The notes under the pieces were generated by a model. It did not search any database. It saw nothing but the letters and a program-made list of their open reading frames with translations, and was not told the DNA's origin. Shown here piece after piece: positions 9,268 through 19,436 of a stretch of 64,000 nt of DNA. The DNA is from Paraburkholderia caffeinilytica (GTDB lineage: Bacteria > Pseudomonadota > Gammaproteobacteria > Burkholderiales > Burkholderiaceae): contig NZ_CP031467.1 in NCBI RefSeq assembly GCF_003368325.1, positions 310,001 through 374,000 on the forward strand, written 5' to 3'. The position numbers and the translations under genes were made by a program. The first letter of the stretch is position 1; every line of letters begins with the position of its first letter.

Positions 9268-9338
9268 AGCGAATTTCTCCAGGACCCAATGATCGAGGCA
9301 CCCCATCTTCATTTCAACGTGTCGCAGCGTATTCGCAC

Positions 9339-10037
9339 ATGACGTCGCCTACACTTCCTGATCCAAGAAATGTCCGGGTGCGTCGCCCGGTGGAACTGAA
9401 GCGTACCGAACAGCAGCGCGCGCAGGAAACGCGTTCGGCCATTCTACATTCGGCTCTTACTGAATTTTCAGCAAAGGGTTTCGAGGTAGCAAGTATTCGT
9501 AGCATCGCCGATCGAATCGGGATGCAGCATCCGCTCGTTACCTACCACTTTCGTTCCAAGGAGATTCTGTGGCAGGCGGTAGCCGAATATGTATTCGAAC
9601 GTGTCCGGCAAGAACGCGATACCAGCCTGCTTAGCTTCGGTCCGGCTAGCGCGGTCGATCGGCTCAAGCTGGCATATAGAGCGCTATTTCGCTTTACTGT
9701 GGCGTTTCCCGAGTTTCACCGCTTCATCCTTCAGGAATCGCTAGGTTCCAGCTCGCGGCTGCAATGGCTCGCAGATACTTTCCTTAAACCGCTAATCGGC
9801 TGGTTGCTGCCGCAAATCCGCGCGGCCCAGAATGAACACGCGCTGCCCAATGTCGAGCCTATTGTTTTCCACTATATGTTGATTAGTCTGACGTCGACCC
9901 TCTCGGGCTTCGGTCCGGAATTTTCGGCGACCAGCGATCTATCGCCGTCCGATCCGGCGCTGGCCGAAGAGTACTGGCGCACCGTAGAGCAGCTCGTGTT
10001 TGGCGCATCGGCATCACACCAGGAGCGCTCCACGTAA
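9339..10037 (+). CDS. TetR-family regulator (twin of the regulator at 22421)
   Basis: A 232-residue predicted repressor with a TetR DNA-binding domain: ETRSAILHSALTEFSAKGFE, SIRSIADRIGMQHPLVTYHF, RSKEILWQAVAEYVFERVR. The C-terminal part resembles the TetR_C domain found in RutR-like regulators. It is strikingly similar along its whole length to the protein at 22421-23179, including LKRTEQQRAQETRSAIL and VFHYMLISLTSTLSGFGPE, so the two are paralogues. It follows the maleylacetate reductase by 71 bases and may be the fourth gene of that operon. The ligand is probably a pathway intermediate. Confidence 0.88.
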   Translation: MTSPTLPDPRNVRVRRPVELKRTEQQRAQETRSAILHSALTEFSAKGFEVASIRSIADRIGMQHPLVTYHFRSKEILWQAVAEYVFERVRQERDTSLLSFGPASAVDRLKLAYRALFRFTVAFPEFHRFILQESLGSSSRLQWLADTFLKPLIGWLLPQIRAAQNEHALPNVEPIVFHYMLISLTSTLSGFGPEFSATSDLSPSDPALAEEYWRTVEQLVFGASASHQERST

Positions 10038-10178
10038 ACGAGGCCGCAAGTTCAGGCGCCCTTCCAGCCAGCATGGCGCTCGATCACGCTTCAAGACATG
10101 CGGCAGGCGTCGCGATGCGCAACGCGGTATTGCTCCACCCGCCGCGCGAAACAGCCGATCTCAGTTGACGCAACGACA

Positions 10179-11126
10179 TCAGTTGGGTGCCTTGCGCGCC
10201 GTCAGTGCCTTGCCCGCGCGCGCGCCATTTTCCCGGCCCATCTGCTGACTGACCCAATCGCCAATCGAAACGATGGCGTCGAGATCAATTCCCGTTTCAA
10301 TTCCGAGGCCGTCCAGAAGATAGAGCAGATCTTCGGTAGCCACATTGCCGGTGGCGCCTTTGGCATAGGGGCAACCTCCCAGTCCGCCAACCGACGCGTG
10401 GAAGATCGACATCCCGACCTGAAGGGCGCCGAAGATATTTGCCAACGCCTGCCCATAGGTGTCGTGAAAGTGGCCGGCGAGAGACGCCAACGGAAACTCC
10501 CTGGAAGCAGCCTGAACAACGCGCTGAACCTGGTGCGCCGTGCCCACCCCGATCGTGTCGGCAATGTCGATCTCGTCACACCCCAGATCGCGAAAGCGCC
10601 TGACCATGTCGACCACAGCATCGACACTCACCGGCCCCTGGTACGGACATCCGAAGGAGCATGAAATGCTGGCGCGCAAGCGCAATCCCGCTGCTTTCGC
10701 CATCCGCGCGACGGGGGCAAAGCGTTCGAGAGATTCCGCGACGGAACAATTGATGTTGCGAATGGAAAAGGCTTCGCTCGCGGCGCCGAATATGACGACC
10801 TCGTCGACCTTGTTTTCGATCGCCGCCTCAAGTCCTCTCATGTTGGGTGTCAGCGCGGCATACGAAACCGCTGCCTGGCGATCTATCCCGGCCATGACAG
10901 CCGCGCCGTCGGCCATTTGCGGAATCCATCTTGGCGACACGAAGGATGCAGCTTCGATTCGCCGTACGCCGGCGCCGACGAGCCGGTTGACCAGTTCGAT
11001 CTTGATGCCGGTCGATATGAACTTGCTTTCCGCCTGCAGACCGTCTCTAGGCCCGACCTCGACTATGTGCACGCGCTTTGGAAGACCGCTATCCATGCCC
11101 GTCCTCCAACGTTCCTGCTGATCCAT
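10179..11126 (-). CDS. Hydroxymethylglutaryl-CoA lyase family protein
   Basis: A 315-residue DRE-TIM metallolyase. It begins with VHIVEVGPRDGLQAE (the catalytic VGPRDGLQ), shows GHFHDTYGQALAN (metal-binding histidines) and the signature GGLGGCPYAKGATGNVATED with the catalytic cysteine. The family cleaves 3-hydroxy-3-methylglutaryl-CoA to acetoacetate and acetyl-CoA, or analogous branched hydroxyacyl-CoAs. GGAG lies six bases before the ATG. It is the last gene of the minus-strand set containing a CoA ligase and enoyl-CoA hydratases, so it probably acts on a side-chain-derived acyl-CoA, but leucine-type catabolism is also possible. Confidence 0.9.
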   Translation of the reverse strand: MDQQERWRTGMDSGLPKRVHIVEVGPRDGLQAESKFISTGIKIELVNRLVGAGVRRIEAASFVSPRWIPQMADGAAVMAGIDRQAAVSYAALTPNMRGLEAAIENKVDEVVIFGAASEAFSIRNINCSVAESLERFAPVARMAKAAGLRLRASISCSFGCPYQGPVSVDAVVDMVRRFRDLGCDEIDIADTIGVGTAHQVQRVVQAASREFPLASLAGHFHDTYGQALANIFGALQVGMSIFHASVGGLGGCPYAKGATGNVATEDLLYLLDGLGIETGIDLDAIVSIGDWVSQQMGRENGARAGKALTARKAPN

Positions 11127-11317
11127 TTTTTACTCCATTTCGCGGCAAGGGCAGACGCTCGCGACCCGGGTCACGTTTGCGACACGCCAGAAACAGCTCC
11201 ATCAAGCGTGAGAGGACATGCCAACGGCGAACAAGACTAACGGTGCTCGAATTGTGTACGTGCCTCGCTGTCGACGTGTAATCGCACGAGTCCGAGCGAG
11301 ACACCCGTCTTCGGCAT

Positions 11318-13072
11318 TTACCTCGAGAGCACCTGCCCCAATACCCGGCGAAGTTCTGTTGCCGGATCTTTCGGCAGCGTGAGGCTACGCCACGCCACAT
11401 GATGATCGGGACGGGTCAATACGCAACCACTGTCGCCGATTTCGCGCACGCGGGCCCAGTCGCCCGTGTGGTCCGCATAGGACTGCCGCGGACCAATCAC
11501 GTGTACGTCGATCTTCAACCCCAGCTCCTCGCCGACTCTCGATGCCGCCTCGACCCATGCTTCGCCGCCAAGGCCGGTGAACAGTGCGAATCGTCCATGT
11601 CCGGCGAGGTCAAGCGTGGAATGTTGCCGTCCACGTGCGTCGAAAACCCAGGCATGCGGCAGACGTGCGCCGGGCCATGTCGTCGCCTGGTAATACAGCT
11701 CACGGTCACGCGTGAACGCCGGTTCGGCTTGCCCGTCGGTCACCGCAGCACTCGACTGATAACGTTGATTCATCTCCACGCCCTGGGCGTCCAGTTCATA
11801 TCGCTTGAACGCCAACGCTTCCCGAATTTCGTCCCGCTGTTTTTCGGCAGCCGTGGTGTTCCCGCTTCGAGCATGCATGTTCGCCTGCAAGACTTCCCCG
11901 TCGTTCGATTTGTCGATGCCAAGCGCACTGTAGAGCGGGGCAAATTCGGCAATCGACTGGTTCGCGCGGGTGACGACCTGCCTGGCGATCGGCGCACGCT
12001 CGGCGGAATAGCTATCCAGAAGCGCTTCGCCGGCCTGCCCGTTGATGACTGCCGCGAGCTTCCACGCGAGGTTGAACGCGTCCTGAATCGACGTGTTGGA
12101 GCCCAATCCACCGGACGGCGGGTGCCGATGGGTCGCATCGCCCATGCAGAACACTCTCCCCGCCTGCATGCGGGTCGCGTACATGTTGTTCACTGTCCAG
12201 GTGTTCGCGCCCAGCAGTTCGATCTCGAGATCCGGCTTGCCCACGAGTTGCCGGGCGATCGTGGTGGCCTTTGCCTCGTCCACAACCGGCGCAGGCTCGT
12301 TGATGTCATAGCCCCAAACAATCAACCACTCGTGCCAAGGCCGAACCATCCGGATCAGACCCATTCCGATACCGCCCACTTCCGCACCCGGTTGCATGAT
12401 TGGGTACAACACTGCCGGGCGGTGCGCAACGAATTCGGACAAGTCCGCGCGGAACCAGATGTTCATCGATCCCCGCACACCCATCTGCCCTTCGAAAGGC
12501 AGACCCGCGTCTCTTGCGACCTTGGAGTTCCCTCCGTCCGCGCCGATAAGGTACTTTGATCTGACCGTAAACTCTTCCCCCGACAACCGGTCGCGGCAGC
12601 GCGTCACAACACCTTCATCAGTCTGCGTATGACTTAGATATTCCGTGCTCATCCGCGCTTCGGTCCCTCGTGCGCATGCGGTCTTGAAGAGCAGCGGTTC
12701 CATGAACGTCTGCGGCAAATCGTTCATCTTTGTCGGACTCGACAATTGACGTTCCGCTCTTGACAGCGGATGCAGCCCCCAACTGGGTACCCTGCCGATT
12801 TCCTCACCGGTCAGGCTTTCGCAAAAAACCGTGCCGCCCATCAGATCCTGATCGGTCGCGTGCAGGTATGCCTCCTGCTCCACCTGCTGGCCGAGGTCGC
12901 GCAGAACCTCCATGGTGCGCAGGTTTGTGATGTGCGCCCGAGGCGTGTTGGCCAGCCAGCGATACTGGTTGATGACCATGTTGTCGATGCCGTACGTCGA
13001 AAGCAGCGCTGCGCTGGCGGAGCCGGCTGGCCCCGTCCCGACAATGAGTACGTCCGTGGTTATTTCATACAT
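11318..13072 (-). CDS. TfdB-like FAD-dependent phenol monooxygenase
   Basis: A 584-residue flavoprotein hydroxylase. The FAD-binding motif is VLIVGTGPAGSASAALL, DG motif YLIGADGGNSKVARD, and GDATHRHPPSGGLGSNTSIQDAFNL-type motif (at about residues 315-340) for FAD ribityl contact. A thioredoxin-like C-terminal domain follows. The sequence closely follows 2,4-dichlorophenol hydroxylase TfdB, including PRAHITNLRTMEVLRDLG and GVEMNQRYQSSA. The family adds an ortho hydroxyl to phenols using NADPH and O2. Here it could turn a resorcinol-type phenol into hydroxyquinol for the dioxygenase at 7249. GGAGGT lies five bases upstream of the ATG at 13072. Confidence 0.92.
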   Translation of the reverse strand: MYEITTDVLIVGTGPAGSASAALLSTYGIDNMVINQYRWLANTPRAHITNLRTMEVLRDLGQQVEQEAYLHATDQDLMGGTVFCESLTGEEIGRVPSWGLHPLSRAERQLSSPTKMNDLPQTFMEPLLFKTACARGTEARMSTEYLSHTQTDEGVVTRCRDRLSGEEFTVRSKYLIGADGGNSKVARDAGLPFEGQMGVRGSMNIWFRADLSEFVAHRPAVLYPIMQPGAEVGGIGMGLIRMVRPWHEWLIVWGYDINEPAPVVDEAKATTIARQLVGKPDLEIELLGANTWTVNNMYATRMQAGRVFCMGDATHRHPPSGGLGSNTSIQDAFNLAWKLAAVINGQAGEALLDSYSAERAPIARQVVTRANQSIAEFAPLYSALGIDKSNDGEVLQANMHARSGNTTAAEKQRDEIREALAFKRYELDAQGVEMNQRYQSSAAVTDGQAEPAFTRDRELYYQATTWPGARLPHAWVFDARGRQHSTLDLAGHGRFALFTGLGGEAWVEAASRVGEELGLKIDVHVIGPRQSYADHTGDWARVREIGDSGCVLTRPDHHVAWRSLTLPKDPATELRRVLGQVLSR

Positions 13073-13191
13073 TCGACACCTCCAATTCTCTTGCTTTTGC
13101 AATTCGCCATATCCTTTCGATTCGGATGCCTAATTCATGGCGAGATTACGAGTCTCTGTTTTTACGATCCTGCCCGGTTTTTACTAACCTG

Positions 13192-14928
13192 TCAGGCGGT
13201 CTTGTGCTCGGTCAGATTAAGGTAGCGGATCATCTCTTCACGCATGGCGAACTTCTGTACTTTTCCCGTCACGGTCATCGGCAATTCGTTAACGAAGCGA
13301 ATATATTTCGGCACCTTATAGTGTGCGATCTGCCCTCGGCAGAAGTCCCTGATGTCCTCCTCAGTCGAACCTTCGCCTTTTCGAAGCACGATCCAGGCGC
13401 ACAACTCCTCGCCGTTCTTTTCGTCCGGCACGCCAAACACCTGCACATTCTGTATTTTTGGATGCCTGAAGAGGTACTCCTCCACTTCGCGAGGATAGAT
13501 GTTCTCTCCCCCTCGAATCACCATGTCCTTCAACCTTCCGACAATATTGCAATAGCCATCGGCATCGATCGTTGCGAGATCGCCTGTATGCATCCATCCG
13601 TCAACGATGCTTTCGCGCGTTTTTGTCTCGTCTTCCCAGTACCCCAGCATGACCGAGTACCCTCTTGTACAGAGTTCTCCCGTCTCGCCGGTGGATACGG
13701 TATTGCCGTCGAAATCGACGACCTTGACCTCGAGATGCGGTTGAATCCGCCCGACCGTCGTCGTGCGTTTGTCGAGCGGATCCGTGGTTGCGCTTTGAAA
13801 CGACACCGGGCTGGTCTCGGTCATTCCATACGCAATGGTGACCTCTCGCATATGCATGTTGGTCACGACCTGATTCATCGTCTCGACCGGACAGGGCGAA
13901 CCCGCCATGATGCCGGTCCGCAGACTGCTCAGATCAAACGACGAAAAGTCCGGATGCCCCAGTTCGGCGATAAACATGGTCGGCACCCCATGAAGTGCGG
14001 TGCAATGCTCCTCCGAGACGGCCGCGAGGGTCGCACCGGCGTCGAATCCTTCGCCTGGGAAAACCATCTGGGCGCCAACCGACACGCATGCAAGCACCCC
14101 GAGCACCATGCCGAAGCAGTGGTACAGCGGGACGGGGATACAGAGCGAGTCGGCTTCGGACAGCTTCATCGCCATGGCGACAAAACGCGCGTTGTTGACG
14201 ATGTTTCGGTGCGTCAGCGTTGCGCCCTTCGGGCTGCCGGTAGTGCCGCTCGTGAACTGGATATTGATCGGATCCTGCGAAGCCAGTGTTCGCTCGACGG
14301 CGTCGACTACCTCATGCCCTGTGTCTCTAAGCATCCCCTCCCCGCGCTGCATGACCGCGTGGAACGACATGACGCCCGATATGCTCCAATCGCCCACGGA
14401 GATCACCGTACGAAGGTCCGGCAGACGTTCGGCGCTCAATTCGCCCGCCTGCTGTAACGCAAGTTCAGGCGCGATGTCGAGCAGCATAGAAATGTAATTC
14501 GACGTTTTGAAGCTCTCGGCCGTGACCAGCGCCTTGCACTTCACTTTCCGCAGCGCGTACTCGAGTTCCGCCACACGATAAGCCGGGTTGATGTTGACCA
14601 GCACGGCACCGACGCGCGCTGTCGCGAACTGCGTAAGCAGCCATTCGAATCGGTTGGGAGACCAGATGCCAACGCGATCCCCCTTTTCTATTCCCAACGA
14701 CAGAAGACCCGCGGCGAGTCGATCGACATGCTCGTCAAATTCCCTCCATGTCCACCGTACAAGCTGCTCCCGGAATACCACAGCTCGCCGATCAGGAAAT
14801 CTGCTGGCTGTTTCCCTTAGAAACTGGCCGACTGTAGACTCGCTCAACGGAACATCCGTCGCACCCCGTACGTAAGCAACGCCATTGGCAGGCGTATCGA
14901 GCGTAGGGGAACCGGGTAAAGTGTGCAT
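13192..14928 (-). CDS. Acyl-CoA ligase (AMP-forming)
   Basis: A 578-residue member of the ANL superfamily. Visible motifs are the P-loop-like [28 protein letters not shown], the hinge [13 protein letters not shown] then [11 protein letters not shown], and [20 protein letters not shown] with the catalytic C-terminal lysine in [12 protein letters not shown]. It activates a carboxylate to a CoA thioester through an acyl-adenylate. The sequence resembles medium-chain fatty-acyl and aryl-alkanoate ligases (FadK/AMP-binding acyl-CoA synthases). I chose the ATG at 14928 with GAGGA seven bases upstream; an ATG at 14943 is possible. It probably activates a side chain of the cluster's aromatic substrate. 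Confidence 0.9.
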   Translation of the reverse strand: MHTLPGSPTLDTPANGVAYVRGATDVPLSESTVGQFLRETASRFPDRRAVVFREQLVRWTWREFDEHVDRLAAGLLSLGIEKGDRVGIWSPNRFEWLLTQFATARVGAVLVNINPAYRVAELEYALRKVKCKALVTAESFKTSNYISMLLDIAPELALQQAGELSAERLPDLRTVISVGDWSISGVMSFHAVMQRGEGMLRDTGHEVVDAVERTLASQDPINIQFTSGTTGSPKGATLTHRNIVNNARFVAMAMKLSEADSLCIPVPLYHCFGMVLGVLACVSVGAQMVFPGEGFDAGATLAAVSEEHCTALHGVPTMFIAELGHPDFSSFDLSSLRTGIMAGSPCPVETMNQVVTNMHMREVTIAYGMTETSPVSFQSATTDPLDKRTTTVGRIQPHLEVKVVDFDGNTVSTGETGELCTRGYSVMLGYWEDETKTRESIVDGWMHTGDLATIDADGYCNIVGRLKDMVIRGGENIYPREVEEYLFRHPKIQNVQVFGVPDEKNGEELCAWIVLRKGEGSTEEDIRDFCRGQIAHYKVPKYIRFVNELPMTVTGKVQKFAMREEMIRYLNLTEHKTA

Positions 14929-15098
14929 GAAGCCATCCTCCATCGTTACTGCGTGTTTTCGCCACACAATCCGTAGAACAGGCTTATGTCGCGATAGCAA
15001 TGCCGCCGGCCTCTGTCGAAGGCCTTACATCGAAAACGCCCAGGTCGTGCCAAACGCGGCTAATCAGACCGTGCCTGTCTGCGCCATGAGCGTCATGG

Positions 15099-15887
15099 CT
15101 ATTTCCCGTAAAAAACCATCTCGCCCGGCTCCTGGTCGAGATCGAACGCCTCGGCCGTGTTGACGAAACCACGCGTGGCGTCTTCTGTGTTGTACAAGTC
15201 CATGCAAACATCCAGCATCGTGGCGTCCGCAGCCGGGACGCCACCGCTCGACCACACCTTGAGCAGCGTGCGGGTAGCTGCGTACGAGAGCGTAGGACCG
15301 TCGGCGAGCCGTGCAATCAGCTCGGCGGCGACGCGTTGGAGCGCATCGGGTTCTGCCACGTGCGTCGCGATTCCGAGGTCTCGGGCCACGCTACCGGGAA
15401 TCGGTTCACCCAGCATGGCGAAACGGGATGCGTTGCTGCGCCCCACTCGCTCCGCCAGCCGCTGCAGTGCGCCTGCAATGGGAAGCATCGCCGTGGTGAC
15501 CTCGACGCATCGGAACACTGCGTCGGTTGCCGCCACAATGAAGTCACAGTTCAACGCGAGTTCAAAGCCGCCGCCAAACGCGAGGCCCTGCACCACTGCT
15601 ACCGTCGGAACGCGAAGCGCTTCGATCGCGCGATACGACGTGTTGATTTCCGCGACGAATGTGCGAAACCAGTTCAGGTCCTTATCCGGCCATTCGCGAA
15701 CCTCTCCACCGAGACTGAAGTTGGGCCCCTCAGCCCGAATGACCAGTACCCGGATGTCGCTCTGGCTTGCTTCGTGAACCGCCTCCCGGAGACACTCTGC
15801 AAAACGCGCATCGAGCCGGTTGTAGGGCGGATTCGCCAGAACGATATGCCCAACCTTTCCGTCGCGCTCAAAACGTATGCTTTCCAT
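15099..15887 (-). CDS. Enoyl-CoA hydratase/isomerase family protein (first copy)
   Basis: A 262-residue crotonase-fold protein. The CoA-binding and oxyanion regions are VIRAEGPNFSLGGEVREW and VVQGLAFGGGFELALNCDFIVA. Of the two catalytic glutamates of classical hydratases, the second region reads AMLPIAGALQRLAERVG with no obvious Glu, so the reaction may be isomerisation or a retro-type cleavage rather than hydration. It lies between the CoA ligase and the CocE hydrolase on the same strand, with GAGG before the ATG. The substrate is probably the ligase product. Confidence 0.87.
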   Translation of the reverse strand: MESIRFERDGKVGHIVLANPPYNRLDARFAECLREAVHEASQSDIRVLVIRAEGPNFSLGGEVREWPDKDLNWFRTFVAEINTSYRAIEALRVPTVAVVQGLAFGGGFELALNCDFIVAATDAVFRCVEVTTAMLPIAGALQRLAERVGRSNASRFAMLGEPIPGSVARDLGIATHVAEPDALQRVAAELIARLADGPTLSYAATRTLLKVWSSGGVPAADATMLDVCMDLYNTEDATRGFVNTAEAFDLDQEPGEMVFYGK

Positions 15888-15951
15888 CGTCTAACCTCGC
15901 TATTCAGTCAAATTCACCAGGCGTGCGTGACGCTCGTGAACGTTTCATCAC

Positions 15952-17691
15952 TCAGGACTTCTGTTGATTGAGCGGAATGATCGGCAAAAGCAGATGTGAC
16001 GGGCGATCCGCATCCCGGTAGATCTTGTGAGTGACCGTATTGCTGCTGGTTACGTGGTACGGGATGTACTCGACGTCGGTCATCGCGCCCGTTCCCGTGG
16101 GCGCGTCCATGCTGCAGATCTCGATGCAGATCCGATGGCCGGCCTTGAACTGGTTTGCCGTTGCGAGCACCTGAATTTCATACTTGACGATCTCGCCAGG
16201 CGTGACCGGCGCGATCGACTCTTTAGTCAGTTTGTAGAACGGTTCCGCAGGCGTGGAGCGGTCGGGATCCGTTGCGCGGTATGACGCTTTCAACCAGCCG
16301 CGGGTCAGTTCACGCTCAGGCAGCGTCTCTGGAACCGCCCGTTCGCCGACGCGAGCAGTCACGACCGATACGTCCGGGCCCACGTCCTTGAGTACGACAA
16401 TCCAGTTCGTGTCTGTCTGGTCGATCTCTGCGTAGAGCGTCAGCGAAATGGGACCCGCCACCAGCACGTCCTGCGCGAGCGGCTCCGTCATGTAGCGCAG
16501 GCGCTCGACTTTGGATGTCTTCTTGAGCGGCATTTGCGTGAAGACATCAGGCTCGCGGTGTGCGTCGCCGACCTCCGCCGAAGGTCGAGGGGCGTCCGTG
16601 GACAGTTGCTCCCAGCCTGAAAGGTAGTATTTCGCCCACTGAGTCTCAGGCAAGGGCCAGTCACTGCCTGTTCGCCATTCGTTGGCGCCCATGACCCAGT
16701 AACGGACCGGCGGTTCGTCCATGATGCCGGTATCGATGCCCTTCAGCCAATAGTCGTACCAGCGGATAACTTCGTCGTGGTACTGATGAAATGGCCGCTC
16801 CAGATGCGCAGGGCCTGTAAAGATCAGCTTGCGCGGCTGTTTGACATTGCTGAAGTAATGCTGCGCGCCAAGCCAGTGCAGTTTGTACGTGTACGCATAA
16901 GCGCCGGAACCCGTATAGAACGGCACCTTGATCGACCGGAAGGTCTCCTCGGCACGCTGAACGGTACCCTCCGGCTCCCACGGGTTTGTCATGATGTGAT
17001 ACATCACCCACGTGCGCTGCCCCTTCTGCGTCAGGATGTTGTACAGGTTGATGTACATCTTGTAGTCGGGATTGCGCATGGCTGCGCGCCAGAGTTCTTC
17101 TTGCTCATCAGGTAACGTACCCGGCACGCCACGCGACTCATGCACCGTGCTGAAAACGTCGAGCAGATACGGGAACGTGTGAATGACGCCACCCGGATTG
17201 AAGTCCCGAAACCCGAACATCCCGCCGTATGCGCTACAGGCGTCGTACGGAAAGATTGCCTTGAGCGCGGGGTGTCCCTGCGCCGCCGCCCGCCATTGCT
17301 CACCGGCAAAACCCGAGATCCCCACCATGCCGACCTTGCCGTCGGACCACGGCTGCTGCGTGATCCATTCGATCATGTCGTAGTGGTCGGTATTCTCCTC
17401 GCCATAGTGGCCTTCCGACTTGGCGGAGCCGCGCGGTTGCGCAATAACGTGCACGTAGCCATTGGCGATGAAGCGGCGCGTGTCCCCTGCTTCTATCGGC
17501 CCGAACCAGAGCGGCGCATGCGCGGGCTGTGGGGGCAAGACATCTGCAATATCAGGACCCTGGAGGTCCTTGTTGTGCAGAGCTGAAGCGTACAGCACGG
17601 GATACTTGCCCTCCGCATCGGGCCGATAGACGTCTACCGCAAGACGGGTACCGTCCCGCATCGTTACGACGATGTCGCGTTCTTCAATCAT
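15952..17691 (-). CDS. CocE/NonD family hydrolase
   Basis: A 579-residue alpha/beta hydrolase of the X-Pro dipeptidyl-peptidase S15/CocE group. N-terminal DIVVTMRDGTRLAVDVYRP is the family hallmark. The nucleophile is in GMVGISGFAGEQW (Ser in GxSxxG). A C-terminal jelly-roll domain begins near the segment with ARVGERAVPETLPERELTRG. The family hydrolyses esters or amides, including cocaine, actins and cyclic lactones; the substrate here is probably an ester that releases the pathway's acid. The start ATG at 17691 follows a strong GGAGGAG; a longer frame to 17739 lacks one. A 22-bp palindrome (17825-17846) lies upstream. Confidence 0.88.
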   Translation of the reverse strand: MIEERDIVVTMRDGTRLAVDVYRPDAEGKYPVLYASALHNKDLQGPDIADVLPPQPAHAPLWFGPIEAGDTRRFIANGYVHVIAQPRGSAKSEGHYGEENTDHYDMIEWITQQPWSDGKVGMVGISGFAGEQWRAAAQGHPALKAIFPYDACSAYGGMFGFRDFNPGGVIHTFPYLLDVFSTVHESRGVPGTLPDEQEELWRAAMRNPDYKMYINLYNILTQKGQRTWVMYHIMTNPWEPEGTVQRAEETFRSIKVPFYTGSGAYAYTYKLHWLGAQHYFSNVKQPRKLIFTGPAHLERPFHQYHDEVIRWYDYWLKGIDTGIMDEPPVRYWVMGANEWRTGSDWPLPETQWAKYYLSGWEQLSTDAPRPSAEVGDAHREPDVFTQMPLKKTSKVERLRYMTEPLAQDVLVAGPISLTLYAEIDQTDTNWIVVLKDVGPDVSVVTARVGERAVPETLPERELTRGWLKASYRATDPDRSTPAEPFYKLTKESIAPVTPGEIVKYEIQVLATANQFKAGHRICIEICSMDAPTGTGAMTDVEYIPYHVTSSNTVTHKIYRDADRPSHLLLPIIPLNQQKS

Positions 17692-17824
17692 GTCTCCTCC
17701 TTCGTTAGCCTGTTCGGCGTCAACAGACAGCCGTCTCAAGGCCGAAAATGTGTTCTACCCACCGACACGCGCTTCACGTTCGCACTGCGAAAGCCACACG
17801 ATCAGGCAGATTTCGTAATTCACT

Positions 17825-17846
17825 ATACTTCACGTCCGTAAAGTAT
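17825..17846. promoter_or_regulatory. 22-bp near-perfect palindrome, candidate TetR operator
   Basis: The sequence ATACTTCACG-TC-CGTAAAGTAT is an inverted repeat with ten-base arms and one mismatch. It lies 134 bases upstream of the CocE hydrolase start. The half-site ATACTTTACG recurs exactly once more near 21918, upstream of the second enoyl-CoA hydratase. That suggests one regulator of the cluster, plausibly one of the two twin TetR proteins. Confidence 0.5.
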
Positions 17847-17947
17847 TCAAGGCGAACGGCATAGCGAAAATAAAATTTCGAATCCCAAATGAGTTGCTGA
17901 CCCGGAGCAGCTACGTGCCCATGACCTCGGGCACCAGCGCGATATCG

Positions 17948-19351
17948 TCACTGCGGGGTGCTGTCCGGTAGCGGTGGATCACCTGCCGGCCCCGCATTGA
18001 TGTCCGCTCCGTATTCGCTCGGCGTTCGCCGTTGTGCAGAGAGCACCCGGGCCATGACGATCATGCATACGCACGCCACCAGGAGCGGTATCGACAACAG
18101 CACGCATGTGAACAGATAGGGAAAGCCCGATATGACGATCAGACCAATCAACGACGAACCGATGATTGACCCCAGCCGTCCGATTGCGACGTTCCAGCCA
18201 CCGCCGGACGCGCGAAGCGCAGTTGGATAGAAAATGCCTGGAATGGTGTTGACACAGATCAGCGGTCCTCCAACAGCGATGCCGGACAAGAAGACCACAC
18301 CCGCGTGCCACTGCGAGGTTTCGGAGATGCCCAACGCTATGACGAGCAGCGAGCCTGCGCCGAACGCCACGGAAACGACCGAGGCCACGTTGTAGCGACG
18401 AACAAGGATAGCGAAAAGAACCGCGCCGCCGAGCGCGCCGAACTGGAACATTGACGATACTTGCGACGCGTCGTGCATCGATAGTCCCGCCTGTTTCAGA
18501 TGAGTCGGCATCCAGCTTCCGACAAGAAAGAACACCAGATAACCCGCGAACTCCGCAAGCCATGTCAACATCGTGCCGAGCCGGTATGTCCCGCTCAGCA
18601 GCGCCCTGCTTCCACTTATCGATTCGCGCGTTTCCGCGATGAATAAATGCACGCCGGTGAAGTCCAACGACGGAAACACCTTGCCAAGAATTCGTTGCGC
18701 CTCGTCATTGGATCTTTGGCTCGACACGATGTAGAGCGGCGACTCCGGTACTTGCCATGCGAATAAGGCAACCACCCCAAGCGGCAAAAGACCACTCAGT
18801 ACCAGCATGCCTCGCCACCCCAGTGTCCCGATAGCAAGGGACGTCACCAACCCGGCGGCTGCCGCACCGAAAAGAAATCCACAGTAAGTCGATGCGAGCA
18901 TCGCTGAGCGTGAACGGTCGGGGCTATATTCGGCGACAATCGCCGACGTGGCGGGCATTGCTGCTCCGATGCCGAGACCGGTGATGAAACGCAAGGCAAC
19001 CAGCTGAAATATCGACTGTGCTTCGCTCGACATCACACCCGCGATTCCAAACCAGGCGATTGCCACGATGCTCACTGCTCGGCGGCCGACACGGTCAGCC
19101 AGCGTTCCCCCAACGATCGATCCAATCAGCAAGCCGGTCAGTCCGAAGGCCACCAGAGGCGAGAGAGCAGCGCTCGATAGCTGCCAATGCTGGCTGATGG
19201 CCGGCGCGATAAAACTGATCACGATCGTGTCGAAACCTTCGATCGCTGTCGCCGCGAAGCAGATGAGGAACACAGTCCATTGCTTTCGACCCATCGGCAT
19301 ATCGTTGAAAATCTTGCGCACATCCCGCTGGGCATAGCCTACGCTGTTCAT
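17948..19351 (-). CDS. MFS transporter, aromatic acid:H+ symporter (AAHS) type
   Basis: A 467-residue inner-membrane protein with about twelve hydrophobic segments. EGFDTIVISFIAPAI in helix 1 has the Asp conserved in the AAHS family (PcaK/BenK type), and GTLADRVGRRAV is the MFS loop 2-3 signature. The family imports hydroxybenzoates, protocatechuate and similar aromatic acids with protons. It fits substrate uptake for the catabolic cluster. AAGGA lies seven bases before the ATG. It is 85 bases from the porin gene, which precedes it on the same strand, so an uptake module of porin plus transporter is likely. Confidence 0.9.
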   Translation of the reverse strand: MNSVGYAQRDVRKIFNDMPMGRKQWTVFLICFAATAIEGFDTIVISFIAPAISQHWQLSSAALSPLVAFGLTGLLIGSIVGGTLADRVGRRAVSIVAIAWFGIAGVMSSEAQSIFQLVALRFITGLGIGAAMPATSAIVAEYSPDRSRSAMLASTYCGFLFGAAAAGLVTSLAIGTLGWRGMLVLSGLLPLGVVALFAWQVPESPLYIVSSQRSNDEAQRILGKVFPSLDFTGVHLFIAETRESISGSRALLSGTYRLGTMLTWLAEFAGYLVFFLVGSWMPTHLKQAGLSMHDASQVSSMFQFGALGGAVLFAILVRRYNVASVVSVAFGAGSLLVIALGISETSQWHAGVVFLSGIAVGGPLICVNTIPGIFYPTALRASGGGWNVAIGRLGSIIGSSLIGLIVISGFPYLFTCVLLSIPLLVACVCMIVMARVLSAQRRTPSEYGADINAGPAGDPPLPDSTPQ

Positions 19352-19436
19352 CGCATTGTCCTTGATGATCGGCCACCTGGTTTCGGTGTCGATCTGGTTT
19401 CACTTGTCTCTCGGCCGAATTCACATCGCGTGTCCG

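Noticed and set aside
13126..14457. A 443-codon plus-strand frame
   Set aside because: Antisense to the CoA ligase, which has all family motifs; composition His/Arg-rich with no motif.
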